Source of the DNA: Himantopus leucocephalus
Lineage: Eukaryota; Chordata; Aves; Charadriiformes; Recurvirostridae
Assembly (NCBI GenBank): GCA_003993805.1
Contig: RSEF01000005.1
Span: 17,044,444-17,108,443, forward strand
Direction: 5' to 3'
Length of the DNA stretch: 64,000 nucleotides
Each line of letters opens with the position of its first letter. Within the stretch, counting starts at the first letter, position 1. The position numbers were made by a program, and so were the translations under genes. The notes beneath the pieces were generated by a model that was given only the letters and a program-made list of their open reading frames with translations, did no database searches and was not told the DNA's origin. Below are positions 1 through 13,200 of this stretch, one piece after another.

Positions 1-1018
1 GAACACACTAATAGTCAAGGGTCTGCAGTGTATCAAAGAAGATCTTTACTGTCACTTCCACGTCCAGTTTCCTAGTCTACTTTCCTGTAAAAGCAGACCA
101 TAGATCTAAGCACTTATGAGAAAAGCACAATAGGTAGTATGACTTTATAGAAGACTTTCTAACATAAGTATTACTTAAGAGAACTCTTAGGCCCATCTAG
201 CAGCACTGTGGACTTTTGAGGACAGATACAGCTGTTTACTTTTTCCCTTACATCTTTGGGGGTTTCAGAAGGTTATTAATATACTTCATTTAAACCTTGC
301 AAGAAGGTGCTGGAGTTGTCCAAGATAAAAATACTGTCTTTACTGAGTATGAAGAAACATATAGCAGGGATGAGTTCTGAAAGTCAGCTTAAACATTCAG
401 GAAATGAAATTTAAAGAAAACGTGGAAAGCCCGTATGAAGAGTCCAAATGAAGTCAGAGCAACAAGGCCAGACATTTGGAAGTGTACTCCTTTAATAGTT
501 CAAATTCCAGTTTTATCAGATCCTGAACAGAAAGAGTGGATATATACTTCCAAAAGGATCATCAAGTTAGCATTATGAGTATTTTGGATTCCNAAAAAAA
601 AAAAAAAAAAACACTCCACCAAAACAAAAAGCAGCAAGCCATCCTGTAAAAGGCTTCTATTTTTACTACATTTCAGTAATTTTCCAGGTCATGTAATTTC
701 TTTACTAAGCCACCCACCAAAATAACAAGAAAACCCGCGTAACACACCCTGTCCTCCCTCACCAAAAGCAGAACAGTACCAGGTGTATTCTACATTACTT
801 AAGCCAGAGAAGCTTCTCATCACCTTAATACAGTCTCTGGCTCTGAAAAATCTATGATGCTAGTTTTACTGAGAGCTTCAGTAGTGTTTTGCTGAAACAT
901 GCAGGATCCTATTTTTACTCCTCCCTAACACGGGGAAGCATACACACCTGCTAGATCATGTGGTGTTTACTTAATCCCTACCTCATTTTGAAAGTGAATT
1001 GAAAACAGTTATTCTCAC
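1..1018 (-). other. AP2A2: AP2A2 intron 11, partial
   Basis: No coding segment recognised on either strand. It contains an A-run (594-611) preceded by a single undetermined base at 593; the rest is plain AT-rich intron. Confidence 0.8.
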
Positions 1019-1201
1019 CTCAAAAACAGTCTTTGCTGCATACCCTTGAACATCATCCCTGTTGATGACAATCTGAATAACTCGATACCACACTTCTTCA
1101 CTGACATAGTCACCAGCAATGCGAATCAGATTCAAGATTGTATCCACATACCAGGTATAATCCACTGCATACTTCTCAGCTAGAATTGCAACTTTCAGAA
1201 C
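1019..1201 (-). CDS. AP2A2: AP2A2 exon 11 (last exon in window)
   Basis: Codes for V425-E485, helical trunk with [20 protein letters not shown] and the following [17 protein letters not shown]. Exactly 61 codons, phase 0 at both ends. Acceptor GTTCAG|GTTCTG; donor TTTGAG|GTGAGA. The next expected exon (family residues ALQAPACHENLV) is not found in 1-1018. Confidence 0.96.
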
Positions 1202-4200
1202 CTGAACACAGGTAAAAGAATAAAGAAGGTTGACTAGCTTCTACTATAAGCTACGTATCAAGATTCACTTTCATATACACCAAGTAATACCCTAGAGTAG
1301 CCCAGAAGCCTCAGTTTCAGATGCGTCAGCTTGCCTACTTGCTCCCACAGCTAAGAGGAAAGATAGAGAAGTAGGAAATTGAAGACCTCGTCAAAAAAAA
1401 AAAACAAAACCAAAAGGCGGGGGGGGACAGGGGCGGGGGGGACCAAGCTAGCAGAGACAGACCAGAGTCACCAAAATATAGCTGACTTTCAGGTCATGCT
1501 AAGATTCCTATAACCTGAAGCAAACAATCAGCGTAGAAAGAGACCTCCACATAATGTGTTATCAGTTGCATTTATACTGACCTATTCTTTTAACAGTAGT
1601 AAATTAACAGAATGAAATGCACATTATCTGCCAAGTCAGAAAAAAATAAGGAAACAAATATCTCACAATTTCTTCTCTAATGGAATAATCAGCAGTCTCC
1701 AAGTAATTGAGCATTTCAGCCACAATCTGTTGGGCATTGCTTCGGTCACACATTGCGTACAGGAGATCTACAGCTCTCTGTCGTACACTTACATCTCTTT
1801 CAGTCTGTAAAAGTACACACAGCAAAAAGTCAAGATGATTTCATCTTTATTTGGAAAGCACATGCAACTTACTGAAGAGATGAAACTTATTATAATCCAA
1901 ATCCAAATTTGAAACAAATGCATTTTCATAATCTTTCAGATGCAGAATACACTTCACATAAGCTATGAGCTTCTCACATTATTCTCACTTTCAGTCACCT
2001 AGAAAGAGGTCACTGGAGACTCAAGACAGCTCCCTGCTCTTCAATAATATTACAAGAAAAATCATCAGGTTTTGTTTCTGTAGTATACATATCCAAATCT
2101 GTTCAAGGGCTGAAAGAATGGAGGATTTCGTACAGAGTACTCCACTACTACCCTAACTAGGGTGAACGAGTTTGTGGTCCGCTGTGCACTGGGTAACTGG
2201 CACCACTGGCCACAAATGCACTAATAACTAGATGAAATTGTCAGTTTGACACCAGGCCAATGGGCAATTATATACCTGCAGGTTTAGGTTGGGCTTGCCT
2301 TGTTATCAACAGAAGTCCAGCTATCAACAGATATGTACTTTAAAGTTAGACAAATATATTAATATGCTACAGTATGAGCTTGGAAGACAACAATACATGA
2401 AAACATTGAAGCGTGCAAGTAAATTTAGATGCAAATCAGTCTTCCTCTTTCGACTTCTGCTTTTTCACATAAAGATAGCCTGGGAATGTGTCTTTCTGGT
2501 TTCTTGACTTTCTGATTCTGCAGCAGGAGATGACCTGCTCTACTGCTCCCCTTAGCTACTGCAATGAAGGAACAGTGTCTGACACCAGCAGGACAGTGAT
2601 AAAACAAAGTCTTCCCAGCATTCTCCATTTTGAAATACCATGTTAAGAGAGTTTTTCATCTTTAATCTACACCAAAGTGTTACAGGGGCCACAGCTACAA
2701 GTATCAGATTTACTAGTAAGCTGCAGAAATAAACTGAATCTGACCTCCATCATTGCCAGCACAGCAAGATTTTGCAGGACTAAGGAAAAAACCTAAAGCA
2801 GACTTCTTCAAATAACTCATTTGGTCCCCAAGTATTATTAGCTTAATCGTGGATGGGGGGCTTGGGGCAGTAGGGAAGAGGGCATTGAGGCAGGGGAGAA
2901 GACAACACTCAAAACAGACTGCACATGTAAATATTTACCTTCAATGCATTGATAACTGTTTCTATGTGTGTTTTCACAGCCTCATGTGAGAATTCAGAGC
3001 TGGCAAGCGTGCACATGCTTTCCAGTGCTAGGTAACGCAAATTAGTTTCTCGGTGCTGCAAGAACTGACCTAGCTGGTTACAGGCACGGACTAGTAGATT
3101 TGGCTCACTGCACAGAACAGAAGAGAAAGTGAAAGGGTTAAAAGCAACAGGTCTGAGAATACCCAATACAGAACACTATTTCTGCAGTGGAAATTTCTTA
3201 TAATGCTTTACAGCATCTGCTAGAATGCCCCGATGGTGAAATGAAAATTCAGATACTGTGAGCAAATAATCTCTGTTGGATTAGAGTGGTGGGGTCAACA
3301 CAAAACACCAGGAAAAAAAGAAGCAGCAAGAAACAAAGCAATAAAAAAAAAAATAATATGCTGACAGCAACACAGTTCATTAATACTGTTCAATTCCATT
3401 GCCGTGGTTGTGTTCTAATCTAGCAAACAACTTATATTCTGTTCTCCCCACTGCAACCCCAGTAAAATTGCCTTTAGTGTTCAAGACAAAGCCACTGCTT
3501 TTCACTTAAAAAACCCTCTCATAATAAAAGCATTCTCATAACTCACCTGTCATGATGTATGATTAAGCTTATTGCCTCAAACAGCACAGCATTCTTCGCA
3601 TTTGAGTGTTGTACTTTTTTTGACTTTGGTGGCTCCTGCGCTTTGTTAAGAATAGTTTCCAGGCATTCTGTTAGACGACCACGCACCGCAGGGTCTTCTG
3701 GAGAAGAATGAGCCGTTGGACAACTTCATTTTCCTCAACGCCCTAATCCCTACCTTAGGCCTTCCATCTTGCTAAATCTGAATAAACTGAAGTATTCCGA
3801 TACATTAAAAACAGTTCACCCTCCCCCAATATACAGTTGGCAAAAGAATTGTAAGCCACAGTTCTATTTGGGTGAGAAAAAAGACAAACGTGATCTGTGC
3901 TACCATATATTTCAAGGCTTAAATATAGTTGATAACGTTAAAGAATATTTAAAATAGGAGTTGCAACTGGCTTGTAAGATGCACACTGGTTTAACAATTT
4001 AAGCTATGTTAAAATTAAACACAATATAATTCAAAAGGCCACAGTCTGAAAACACTCAATAGTACAGACTTCAGTATCCTTGTCTTAAGACAATGTGATT
4101 GCACTCCAAGCTATAACACTACAGCACAGTAGCTCTTTGGAGACAGTGTACTGCATAAAAGAGATGACCACTGTTGTGATTTGTGCATTACCTGGAGGTG

Positions 4201-7200
4201 GATAGCACTGTAACAGCCTCAGAAGTTTCACAGATAACCAGGGAGCAGGAACAAAGTAGTACGTATAGTCCTGAAGATCGGTTGATGCAGAAGTTACAAT
4301 CTGTAAAATAAGCAGAAAGCATGTCACCTACTGAAGTTAAGTGATGCACAATCACAAGAAGGACCCAAAGAACACTGTAGGTCACTTTTGACAGAGGCTT
4401 ATAAAACCACGTCACTAGGAATGTTTAATTCAGTAGATTAGTTAGGTGCAAGTTGTCATACTACGAGTATACCACCAGTTTGCCTAGTAATAGAAATCCA
4501 GTTTTACAGATACAGTAGTCCAGGAAATCTCTTCCTGAAAGCATACTTACTTTTCTTAAGAATTAAGATGACCATCTTGTAATGCCAAAACTTTTAACCA
4601 GAAACTTGACTTTCTTTGGTTCAGCAATTCATAGATTCAGCCAACAGAAAGCCTAAATATAGTGTTATAGTTGACTGCTGATAGGTGAACTTGGATTTCA
4701 AGCACAAGATGCTGTAACAGACTGAACTAAAGCAGAAGGACCAACCAACACCTTCAGTAATATCGATACTCCAGAGCGAAGACGACAGAGTACCCCTCTT
4801 CATGGTTTTCTTTTCCCCCTCTGATTCTAGGGCAAGCATGAGTTTAGCTATACTCAAAGAAATTCTAATTCTTGCTGCTCCATAACAGATAGCTTTGAAC
4901 TTCCCTCAGCACTCCCTTGCTTTTTAAGTGTTAGACAAAATCTTCATATTTGAAGAGAAATTAAATTTCTCTGAACTACAAGTAATTTTGTATATAACAC
5001 TCACAAATCTTGTTCTAAAATACATTTGTGAAGTAATATCCTCCCATGTCTTGCATACCTTCCAAAAGAAAAATCAGATAAAACAGTAACAAAGTTTTCC
5101 AGCATGAAGATGCTAACCTACAGAAACGTCTCTCCACTCCTCCCTGCACTCCCTGCCCCTGCTTAACCCCCTACACCCATTTACAGAATATCAAATGCTT
5201 ATAATTATTAGCCTAACAGCAGCTCAAAAGAGGGAATAGGAAGAAGATTCATCTTTTAACTTTAAGCTTCTTACAAGTATGGGCTGTATTTTTGAGGGTC
5301 CTGTGCAGAAGTTTGCAAAATCAGTCTTTGATCCAACTACTCTTTGGTGTTAAAGTAAGATAAAATGAGGATTAAAAACTCAACGGCATCATGAGGATTC
5401 TTTCAAATACAAGTAGCTGAGAAAGACACCTTTTTACTACATAGATGTGGAACATAGCTAGCTCAAACTTTCTTCGTGTAATCCTTGCTATTATAGTTTT
5501 CTGCCCCGGTAAGCAACAAGTGTTAAAAGAGATTAGCTGAACCAACTACATGAAGTGAAGCTGAATCATCTTCACTTTTAATGGTATGCTAAACTAACCT
5601 GACCTAGAAAGCCAAGTAAATTAAGCAACAGTGAAGTATTATCAGGGTTATCATTGGACTCACTCTGCTTAATCTAGACACTGCCAAGGAGACTGAAGTT
5701 TTAAACTCTTCTGGGTTCTTCTGTGCCAAAGTCGTGATCAGACTCGTAGCTGCTGTAACCACACCCTAGAAAAAAAACCCAAAGCAATACATTCAATTTT
5801 GTAACAGTTTAAGATGCTGCCCATTAACACCTTCTACTTCAAGTATTTTTTAACATACAACAAAACTAAGTTTATCCCCATGACAAAGTCCCACATTAAA
5901 AAGCCCTTTATTTAGCTACCAGCTAGACTAATTATACATCTTCAAAATCCAACAGGAATTTCAACAACATGATACTGCCATGCTTGCAGAGCATTTCATG
6001 CTATTTTTGCATTAGCGTTGCCTCATGTTTGAATAGTACATCTAAAACAGTAGAGAGCTATATTAAAATAAAGTCTAGATGCAAATTGCCTTCTTACACA
6101 AGAGACGCATGAGTAGAAGAAACAGGATGCAGCAGATCATCCAGAAAAGAATTCCGACAACCGAACATGAATAGAGAGCTTTGTATAACACAAGCATTTT
6201 ATATTACTGCACACTAAAGCACTCTTATTACTGCTGAAACACAGGTCTTCATAGCCTTAATTTCATAAAGTAACTAGACGGGGGAAAAATAGAGTCTCAT
6301 CTAGAACAATAGTTTTTTATGAATCAACAAGATAAGAATGACAACATGGACACAACAGGACAAAGAAGTCCAAGCATTGACAAATCAGGCCTTGCATTTT
6401 TAGTGCAGGTCTAATCTTAAAAGGCCTAGGAAGATTAGTATTACCCCTATGCAACATGACTTGGGATCACAGGGCACAAAATTTAATTTATTTACAGCCA
6501 GAGCAAAAGAACAACTGGTGCATACCATTCTTACATGTCCAAGAAAGAGTAAGATAAACAAAGGTTTATTAAAAATTAATATAATATAGTAACTAAAAAA
6601 GGACAAGAACTCCTTTCATTTCTTTCCAACCCTGAAGAAAACAGCAACCCACTTGCTTGAAAGACTTGAGAAAAAATAAGCTAACAGCGTATTTAACAGC
6701 AGAAATAATATCATTTTCTAGATAGAGTAGGCCCGAGAAGTATAATGAAGCTCATTTACCAAGTGCTGGTCATTGAGGAGATGCACCACTCTAGAAGTCC
6801 AGTCTCCCATGGGAACAAGGTCAGGAGAAGTTCTATATAAACGCAGCAAGCATAAGGCAGCACTCTGCTTCACACTATCCATAGTATCTCTGGATTTAAA
6901 ATACAGTGGTTAAGTCACGGCAATACTTGCAGGCCAGCATTATGCTAGTCTTTGCACTGACTCAGCATCCTGAGCCAGGTAGCACCTTGTCAACAAGAGT
7001 TGAAACAGAACACTGAGTTCTTCCTACGTTACAGCATTTGTTCCTTATTTTCTCCAGCAAGTTTAACTAGTCAAGTTTTCAACCATTATATATGTCTAGT
7101 AGACTCAATAATGAATCTTGGCAACTTAAGAGTGACTTTTTACATCTTTTTAATCAAAATTGAAAGGTCATCATTAGATAAACACAAGCTGATCTAATCA

Positions 7201-10200
7201 CAAGAACTAGTTTCTTCCAAACTGCCTCAAGTCAAACAGTTAAGGTACACTATATTATGCACGTGACCAAAGCTGGATCTTCTGATAGGTCCTACATATC
7301 AGACAGATCATTAACTACTCAACAGCTTCACTACCTACAGCTAGCATGCAAGTCACCTAGCTATCATCAAGCATGCAACCCACAAATCTATTCACTTTGC
7401 CATCCATGCTGCTGGCACAGAAATGGACTATTTTAAGAGCATCATGCTACTATTCTAGTTCAGTGAACTCCCTCTCACAGAGTAGTCAATTAAGCATTTT
7501 TTATGTTGCACAAACAAAAGCTAAAAAACATACTGAGCACTAAAAGTTTTAAGAGGCAGTTTATACTGTGCAGTCATGGTTAGATTGTTAAAAATCAGTT
7601 AAATGTTCAGAAATCTCCACATCCCCAGTAGAAGTTCAGCCCTCCCTCCAACTTATATTCAGGCCAAGGCAACTACACTAAAGTTGCAAATGTAGATGAC
7701 AGTGCTCACTCTCCACAGATTACTTAGATATGACATGTACATATACACATTTTATATATATTCTTAGAAATGCAGAAGGAATGAGGCCCTGAAGACTGAT
7801 CTTAGAACATAAACACAGCTCAAAGTTCAAACAAGTCTGAACTGAAGGTGCTGTGCTCTGTCTGCGATTGATGACCCTAAGTAAAATTTTTGGAAATTTT
7901 TAACATTATCTTATTAAAACCCATGACTCATGATCACAGTGTTGTCTCCACTGTGATAGATGGAGAATAGCACCTGGCAAAGGCCACACAACAGAATACT
8001 CTCGCGTGCCTTATGAAGACAGGACTATTTAAAAAGAGCTTCAGTTTATAACAAAATTTGTAGTGTAAACATCTATTTAGGTTCATTTATTTCTTCTTTT
8101 CATCAGGAGAGATAAGGAAAGTAAAACATATACATTTCAGAGGTGTTCACTGCCACACATTTATACAAAACAAAAACTTGATCACAACACAAAGCTGTAA
8201 AAGCCTATTCAAGGTACTGACATAGTGTTAATTTCCATGTCATACTTGTACACTTACACATGCAACTCCATGGTCAGGTATATCAAAGTATCTGCAGTTA
8301 TTGGAAACTGTAATATTTGCACTGCAAGCCGAGGGATGTATAGTTCTAAGCATAGATTAAGCTGCTGCAATGGAACCGAGTTGCTGAAAAGGTTCATTGG
8401 TGTTGTATTTGAAGGCGGCATGTCATACCTACCCAGCTACAAGTATTTTTGGAATTTCTCCAGCAAATGCTTCCGCCATCTCCCGGCTGCCCACATTAGC
8501 AATACAATGCAAAGCAAGCCCCATGAAAGTGGGGTTGCGGCTGGCCAAGTCATTCTTGATCGCATTGTTTATTAAGCGGATCAGCTCACTGTTAGAGTTC
8601 ACTAGTACGGAGATGAAGAGATATCCCTGTGATTCAGAAAAAGGGAGATGAAAATTGATTTTAGCTGATTTAAATTATGTTTTCTCTTAATGCCACAAGT
8701 AATTCTTTGAGACATACAGTTCTCCTCCAATACCAAATATAAGGGCAGAAACAGATATTTAGATAGCAGAGCAAAGACTAGAAAGATTAAGTGAAGTAAA
8801 CAAAAATGAGTAAGTTCAGCGTTACTGTAATTTATCAGTTTTTAAGTGTTTCATACATCTACTTCAGCATATATTCAAATGATTATTTTAGATGAATGGG
8901 AGCAAATCAAGAATGTGGCTATTTATCCAGACACTAGTAAGTTACATGTACCTGATAAACAAAACCTTACCTAGGAAGATTTTAAGAGATATTCTGAAAA
9001 TTAAAAGATTACTTACCTTTTAATGCAAGACTCAAGGCAGTTTCTTAACAAGAGTAATAATTTCACACAGAGTGCACATTTTAGCTTTTACAATTAGTAC
9101 AATTCCCTGTACACAAAGGTGTTGGAATTTCAGAACCACTGCTAGATCTAAAATAAAGCTTTAAGCCAGCGGGGGTGGGGGTGCGTGTGTGGGGGAATGA
9201 AGCAGAGCCCTTTACAAACTACACAGCTGAGACATGATATTAGACAGAACAGCTTATCTTTTACAGAGACCGAGTTACTCACGATTTGTTTCTCTGTATA
9301 TCTATTGGAACTGAGCAGGTTTACAGCCTCCATGTGACCGAAGTCAATGTCATGCCCCAGCAGAAAGATGAAAAGCAGTTTGCAGACATATTTTTTCTTA
9401 CTGTAACCATCCAGAGCCTTGTCACCTGGAAAGCAAGAAACAAAGAACAATTAAGCCTATGTTGTTCCTATATCTGGTCCCCCCCCCCCCAGCTCCACTG
9501 AGGTACCTCATCACATCCTACAGTAACAAGAATTACAGGTATACCTAGCAATTAAGATTGACATTTGATTCACTATGTACCACGCTACAGAAGAGGGACA
9601 AACTTAGGGTTCAGCTATTGCAGTACCTAAATCTCACAAATTCTAAATGTATTATTTCAGCTTTTACTCACTCTATAGTGAGCAAAATACTAAATGCATC
9701 CACTTATCTCTGACTTAAAGGACTATAAGTATTCACATCATTTTGTGCTGAACACATGAAAGTTATCACAAACCATCATCAACAGATGTCAAACAATCAA
9801 ACAGCTCCTGGGTTTCAAAAACAATTATTCCCAGTCATAGAACACAGGTAGCTTGTTGCTCTTCCTAATGGCCCAAGACAGAAAAATACGCCATTCTAAA
9901 AAAGCTAAGCTGCCACTGAATCAACAAGACAGTCACATGATACTAGTTTTAAATATTTATCTAAATCTGAAATTCATTTATAAGGAAAAAACCCAAAAGC
10001 TGAAGATTTTAGTGTTAATTCCATCTACCATTATCTATCCTAAAGGACAATCATGAAATAATGCTATCATCTAGTCCTTGAATTATCCTGCTATGTCCTT
10101 AAAGCATTTTCTTGCTAAGAGGCAGTACATACATGTTTACTCAATTTTGACTTCCCTGTTTCTGTAAAGAGCAGCTATGTCTTCTGTACACATTCTCTTA

Positions 10201-13200
10201 TTAAATCAATTATCAAACCGTTATCACAGTAAAAGGTCTTAACACACTTCCTGAAGTACACCACAGTAGAGAACCCAGTAGCAACAAAATAAAAACAGAA
10301 AGTCTTTTTAGAAAAATAGAATGATAGAGGTATATCCCAAAGCCTTGAAAAGATACATGAAATGAGATTACTATGAGAGCTTTAAAGGGTTTGTAAAATG
10401 AGAGTATTCACAAGTGTTTCAGTCTTAGAACAAAAGTGCATCCCAAATCAGTCTGGCCTTATGCTGCAGTATTGCTGTATTTTAGAAGCTTGTAAAAGCT
10501 ACACTGAACAGTACAGCAGCTTACAGCTCATCAGGCAGACCACTTCTTTTCCTGAAGAAGAGGGCTACATATGAACATACACTTTTTGCAGAACATTCTC
10601 TCCCTACCCCAAATCAGGAGACAAAGGAGTACGCACTAAATCAGGCAAGCCTGGATGCTAGTAAGTTCAGTCAGGGTAGCAAAATTTTGATAGATGCTGC
10701 TGTCTAAAAGGCTACATAAGCTCCTTAACCTCTGCATTCTGGGCCCAGAATAACTAGTCTGTCTGATCAGTGTGCATTCCTTAGCAATGGGCAAGTTCAG
10801 CCAGAATAGCACTGCATGAAGTAAAGCTTAAATAGGATATGCCTAACTCATTGCCATTACCAAAAAAGCTCCAAGCTGCATTTTTTTTAACTTCAGATTT
10901 ATGTAATAGGCAGCTAAATATATCATAAAGAATTTTAATGGTATATAAGTTTCTCCTCCTTCCTTCTCATCCACCAGTGCAGAAGCAGGTTAGACTTCCC
11001 ACACCACATGCACCTACAGCTCCCACAGATTTTTACACTAAATTCACTGACTGTATAAAAACAACAGAAACCTTACTACTATAAACTAAATTTACAGTTT
11101 GTGAAGGAATGAACACTACCATCAATGTGTGCAGCTACATAGTGTTAGTGAATCAAGAGTAAGCATACTGGCGCACTGAAGTAGACAATGAGAAAAGGTT
11201 ATGTCTAAAGACTGCAACAGTCCATTTTGGGGGTTACTTTCTATTTTGAATCTAGAAACTTCTTTTATTTAGTTTTATTTCAACTGAGAAAAATTTAAGC
11301 ACACAACTGCCATTTTAATACAGACAAGGATACCCTTCAAATCTGAGTCTTTAGACACCTGTTGATTTTTTTTTATTATTTTTTAAACTGGCACAGACAG
11401 CAAATCAGTTGCCAAGAAAAAGAAGCTTTACCTTAAAGCTATTTTTATGCTGCACAAAGAAAAGTTGCCTTAAGGTCCATACCATGTAAGCCAATACATG
11501 TCACATTTTACTTAGATACATGAGGCGGTGTTACTGAGGATACTCGTGACTGAAATCCTGCTATACTGGATCCTGTCAAGATCTTCTGACAACAGTCAGC
11601 TCTGCACAAAGCTGCCCAAAGACAGATTTTCTTCAAGTCACATTTACAGTTTGCTGCCATAAGGCTATTTTCCTGCTGTGTCAGCAAACAAATCCAGGGC
11701 AGTTGCTTTACTAGACATCTGAATTAACATTAGAAGAACCAGAGCTGAAACATCCAGACTGAAGGCTGGGGAAGGGGCAGGGGGGAGAACAGGGAAGGTG
11801 GGTCACGCACCCCTCTTCCCCCCCTTCTTTGGAAGCAATATGGCCAGAGGGGAAAGTAGATATTCAGCCACATCTGTCTATCTCCTGTGGCCTTCAAACA
11901 ATGGCTTGAGCAGCAAAGGAATAAAGTCTTCTGTAGTTATAACAGGGGAAATAAATACCTCCTGTTTTACTACTTTCCCAATAAAACAGTATTCGAGAGC
12001 AGAAGCTTCCTCCCGTCCCATCATGGTAGGGAGATGCAGATCGAAAATACATTCTTTAGGAGAGGCAAGGAAAAAAAAAAAAAAATCAGGAAGAGACAGA
12101 GTGACAGCTTTAGCTTTTAAACATTTTTCAGCTGCTTAAGAAAAGTTTCTACAAGCTCTTAGGATATGATTTTCAATTTGTCTTCTGCATGAGATGTGGA
12201 AGGAAAAGAAATAACCAGTGAGTCTTTATATTACTTAGCAATAAGAACATGCCAACTCATGACAAGCTAGCTGTTTCCAGGTGACTAACTAAAAAGGAAC
12301 AGGTGATGCTGGATACCTTTACCAGATACTACTATGATTCACAGAAGGGGATGCTAAATCAGCTGTATCCATTTTAATCAGTGTTCCTCTAGTGGCTGAA
12401 AGCCACATAATTGAGGACTTGCTATGGTATTTAATAGCATTAACATCACTAGTCACTTCACTCAGAGATAGAAACACCAAGAGGCATCAGAAAGCAGCTT
12501 CACATGAACTTTACTGTAAGTGAAAAAAAACCAACAAGTCTCCAAGACTGGAGTTCCCTGCAGTCCAAGAGATTGAACAGCAGCTGCCTGTTAGTGTACA
12601 ATCCATCAGCAACACACAAAGTCACAAGTATAAACCCTATTCTCTCATCTTCTCAAACAACTCTGGTGTTGACTTTGTGAGATCAGAAGGGAAGAGGGAG
12701 TATAGAACACTGCAATACAATTGCTTAATGAAGAACACAGCAGATGAAAGTATGTGTACTCTGAACCACATCGACTTTCACAACAAAGTATTTGTCATGG
12801 TTTGGCAATTCCTTTTTTCAGGTTTCGGACCCAGCTACTTAAAGCATTATGTCCTTCCAAAATACCAGTATTTTAAGAGTTCAGATTAGCAAGGTCCTTG
12901 GATCTTGGGGTATCTGAAGCACTTTTGATGGAAACTATGCCACACAATCAAGCTCAAAACATATTCTACTAACAAGGAAAAAAGCAGCTTCCTTCTCCAT
13001 CATGTGCTATCAAAGAACAATATTGTAAAATCAGTAACTGAAACACTTTTAAGACAAAAAAAAAATAGTTCACTGCTTTCAAAAACTTCTCTCCCTTGTA
13101 TGCAGAACTGAAGGCAATCTGAAGGATCTCAACAAGCACGTTTACAAACTAAGCCAAGTAACAGTTACTAGAACTCTTCTTTAAAGCCTTATTAGTTCCC

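Larger units (their letters stand above)
1202..2938 (-). other. AP2A2: AP2A2 introns 10 (1202-1666) and 9 (1805-2938)
   Basis: Non-coding apart from exon 10 at 1667-1804. Intron 10 has a short A-run followed by a G-rich stretch at 1416-1441. Intron 9 has a four-run G-quadruplex-type motif at 2855-2882. I recognise no repeat. Confidence 0.8.
3108..5663 (-). other. AP2A2: AP2A2 introns 8 (3108-3546), 7 (3698-4191) and 6 (4301-5663)
   Basis: AT-rich introns around exons 8 and 7. I see no repeat, RNA gene or extra coding segment. Confidence 0.75.
5766..9282 (-). other. AP2A2: AP2A2 introns 5 (5766-6759), 4 (6890-8432) and 3 (8627-9282)
   Basis: AT-rich introns around exons 5 and 4. A G/T-rich tract (9171-9195) lies within 90 bases of the exon 3 donor. 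Nothing else recognisable. Confidence 0.75.

Noticed and set aside
8225..8651. Plus-strand frames of 116 and 84 codons
   Set aside because: Shadows of AP2A2 exon 4, which is read on the opposite strand with a clear family match.
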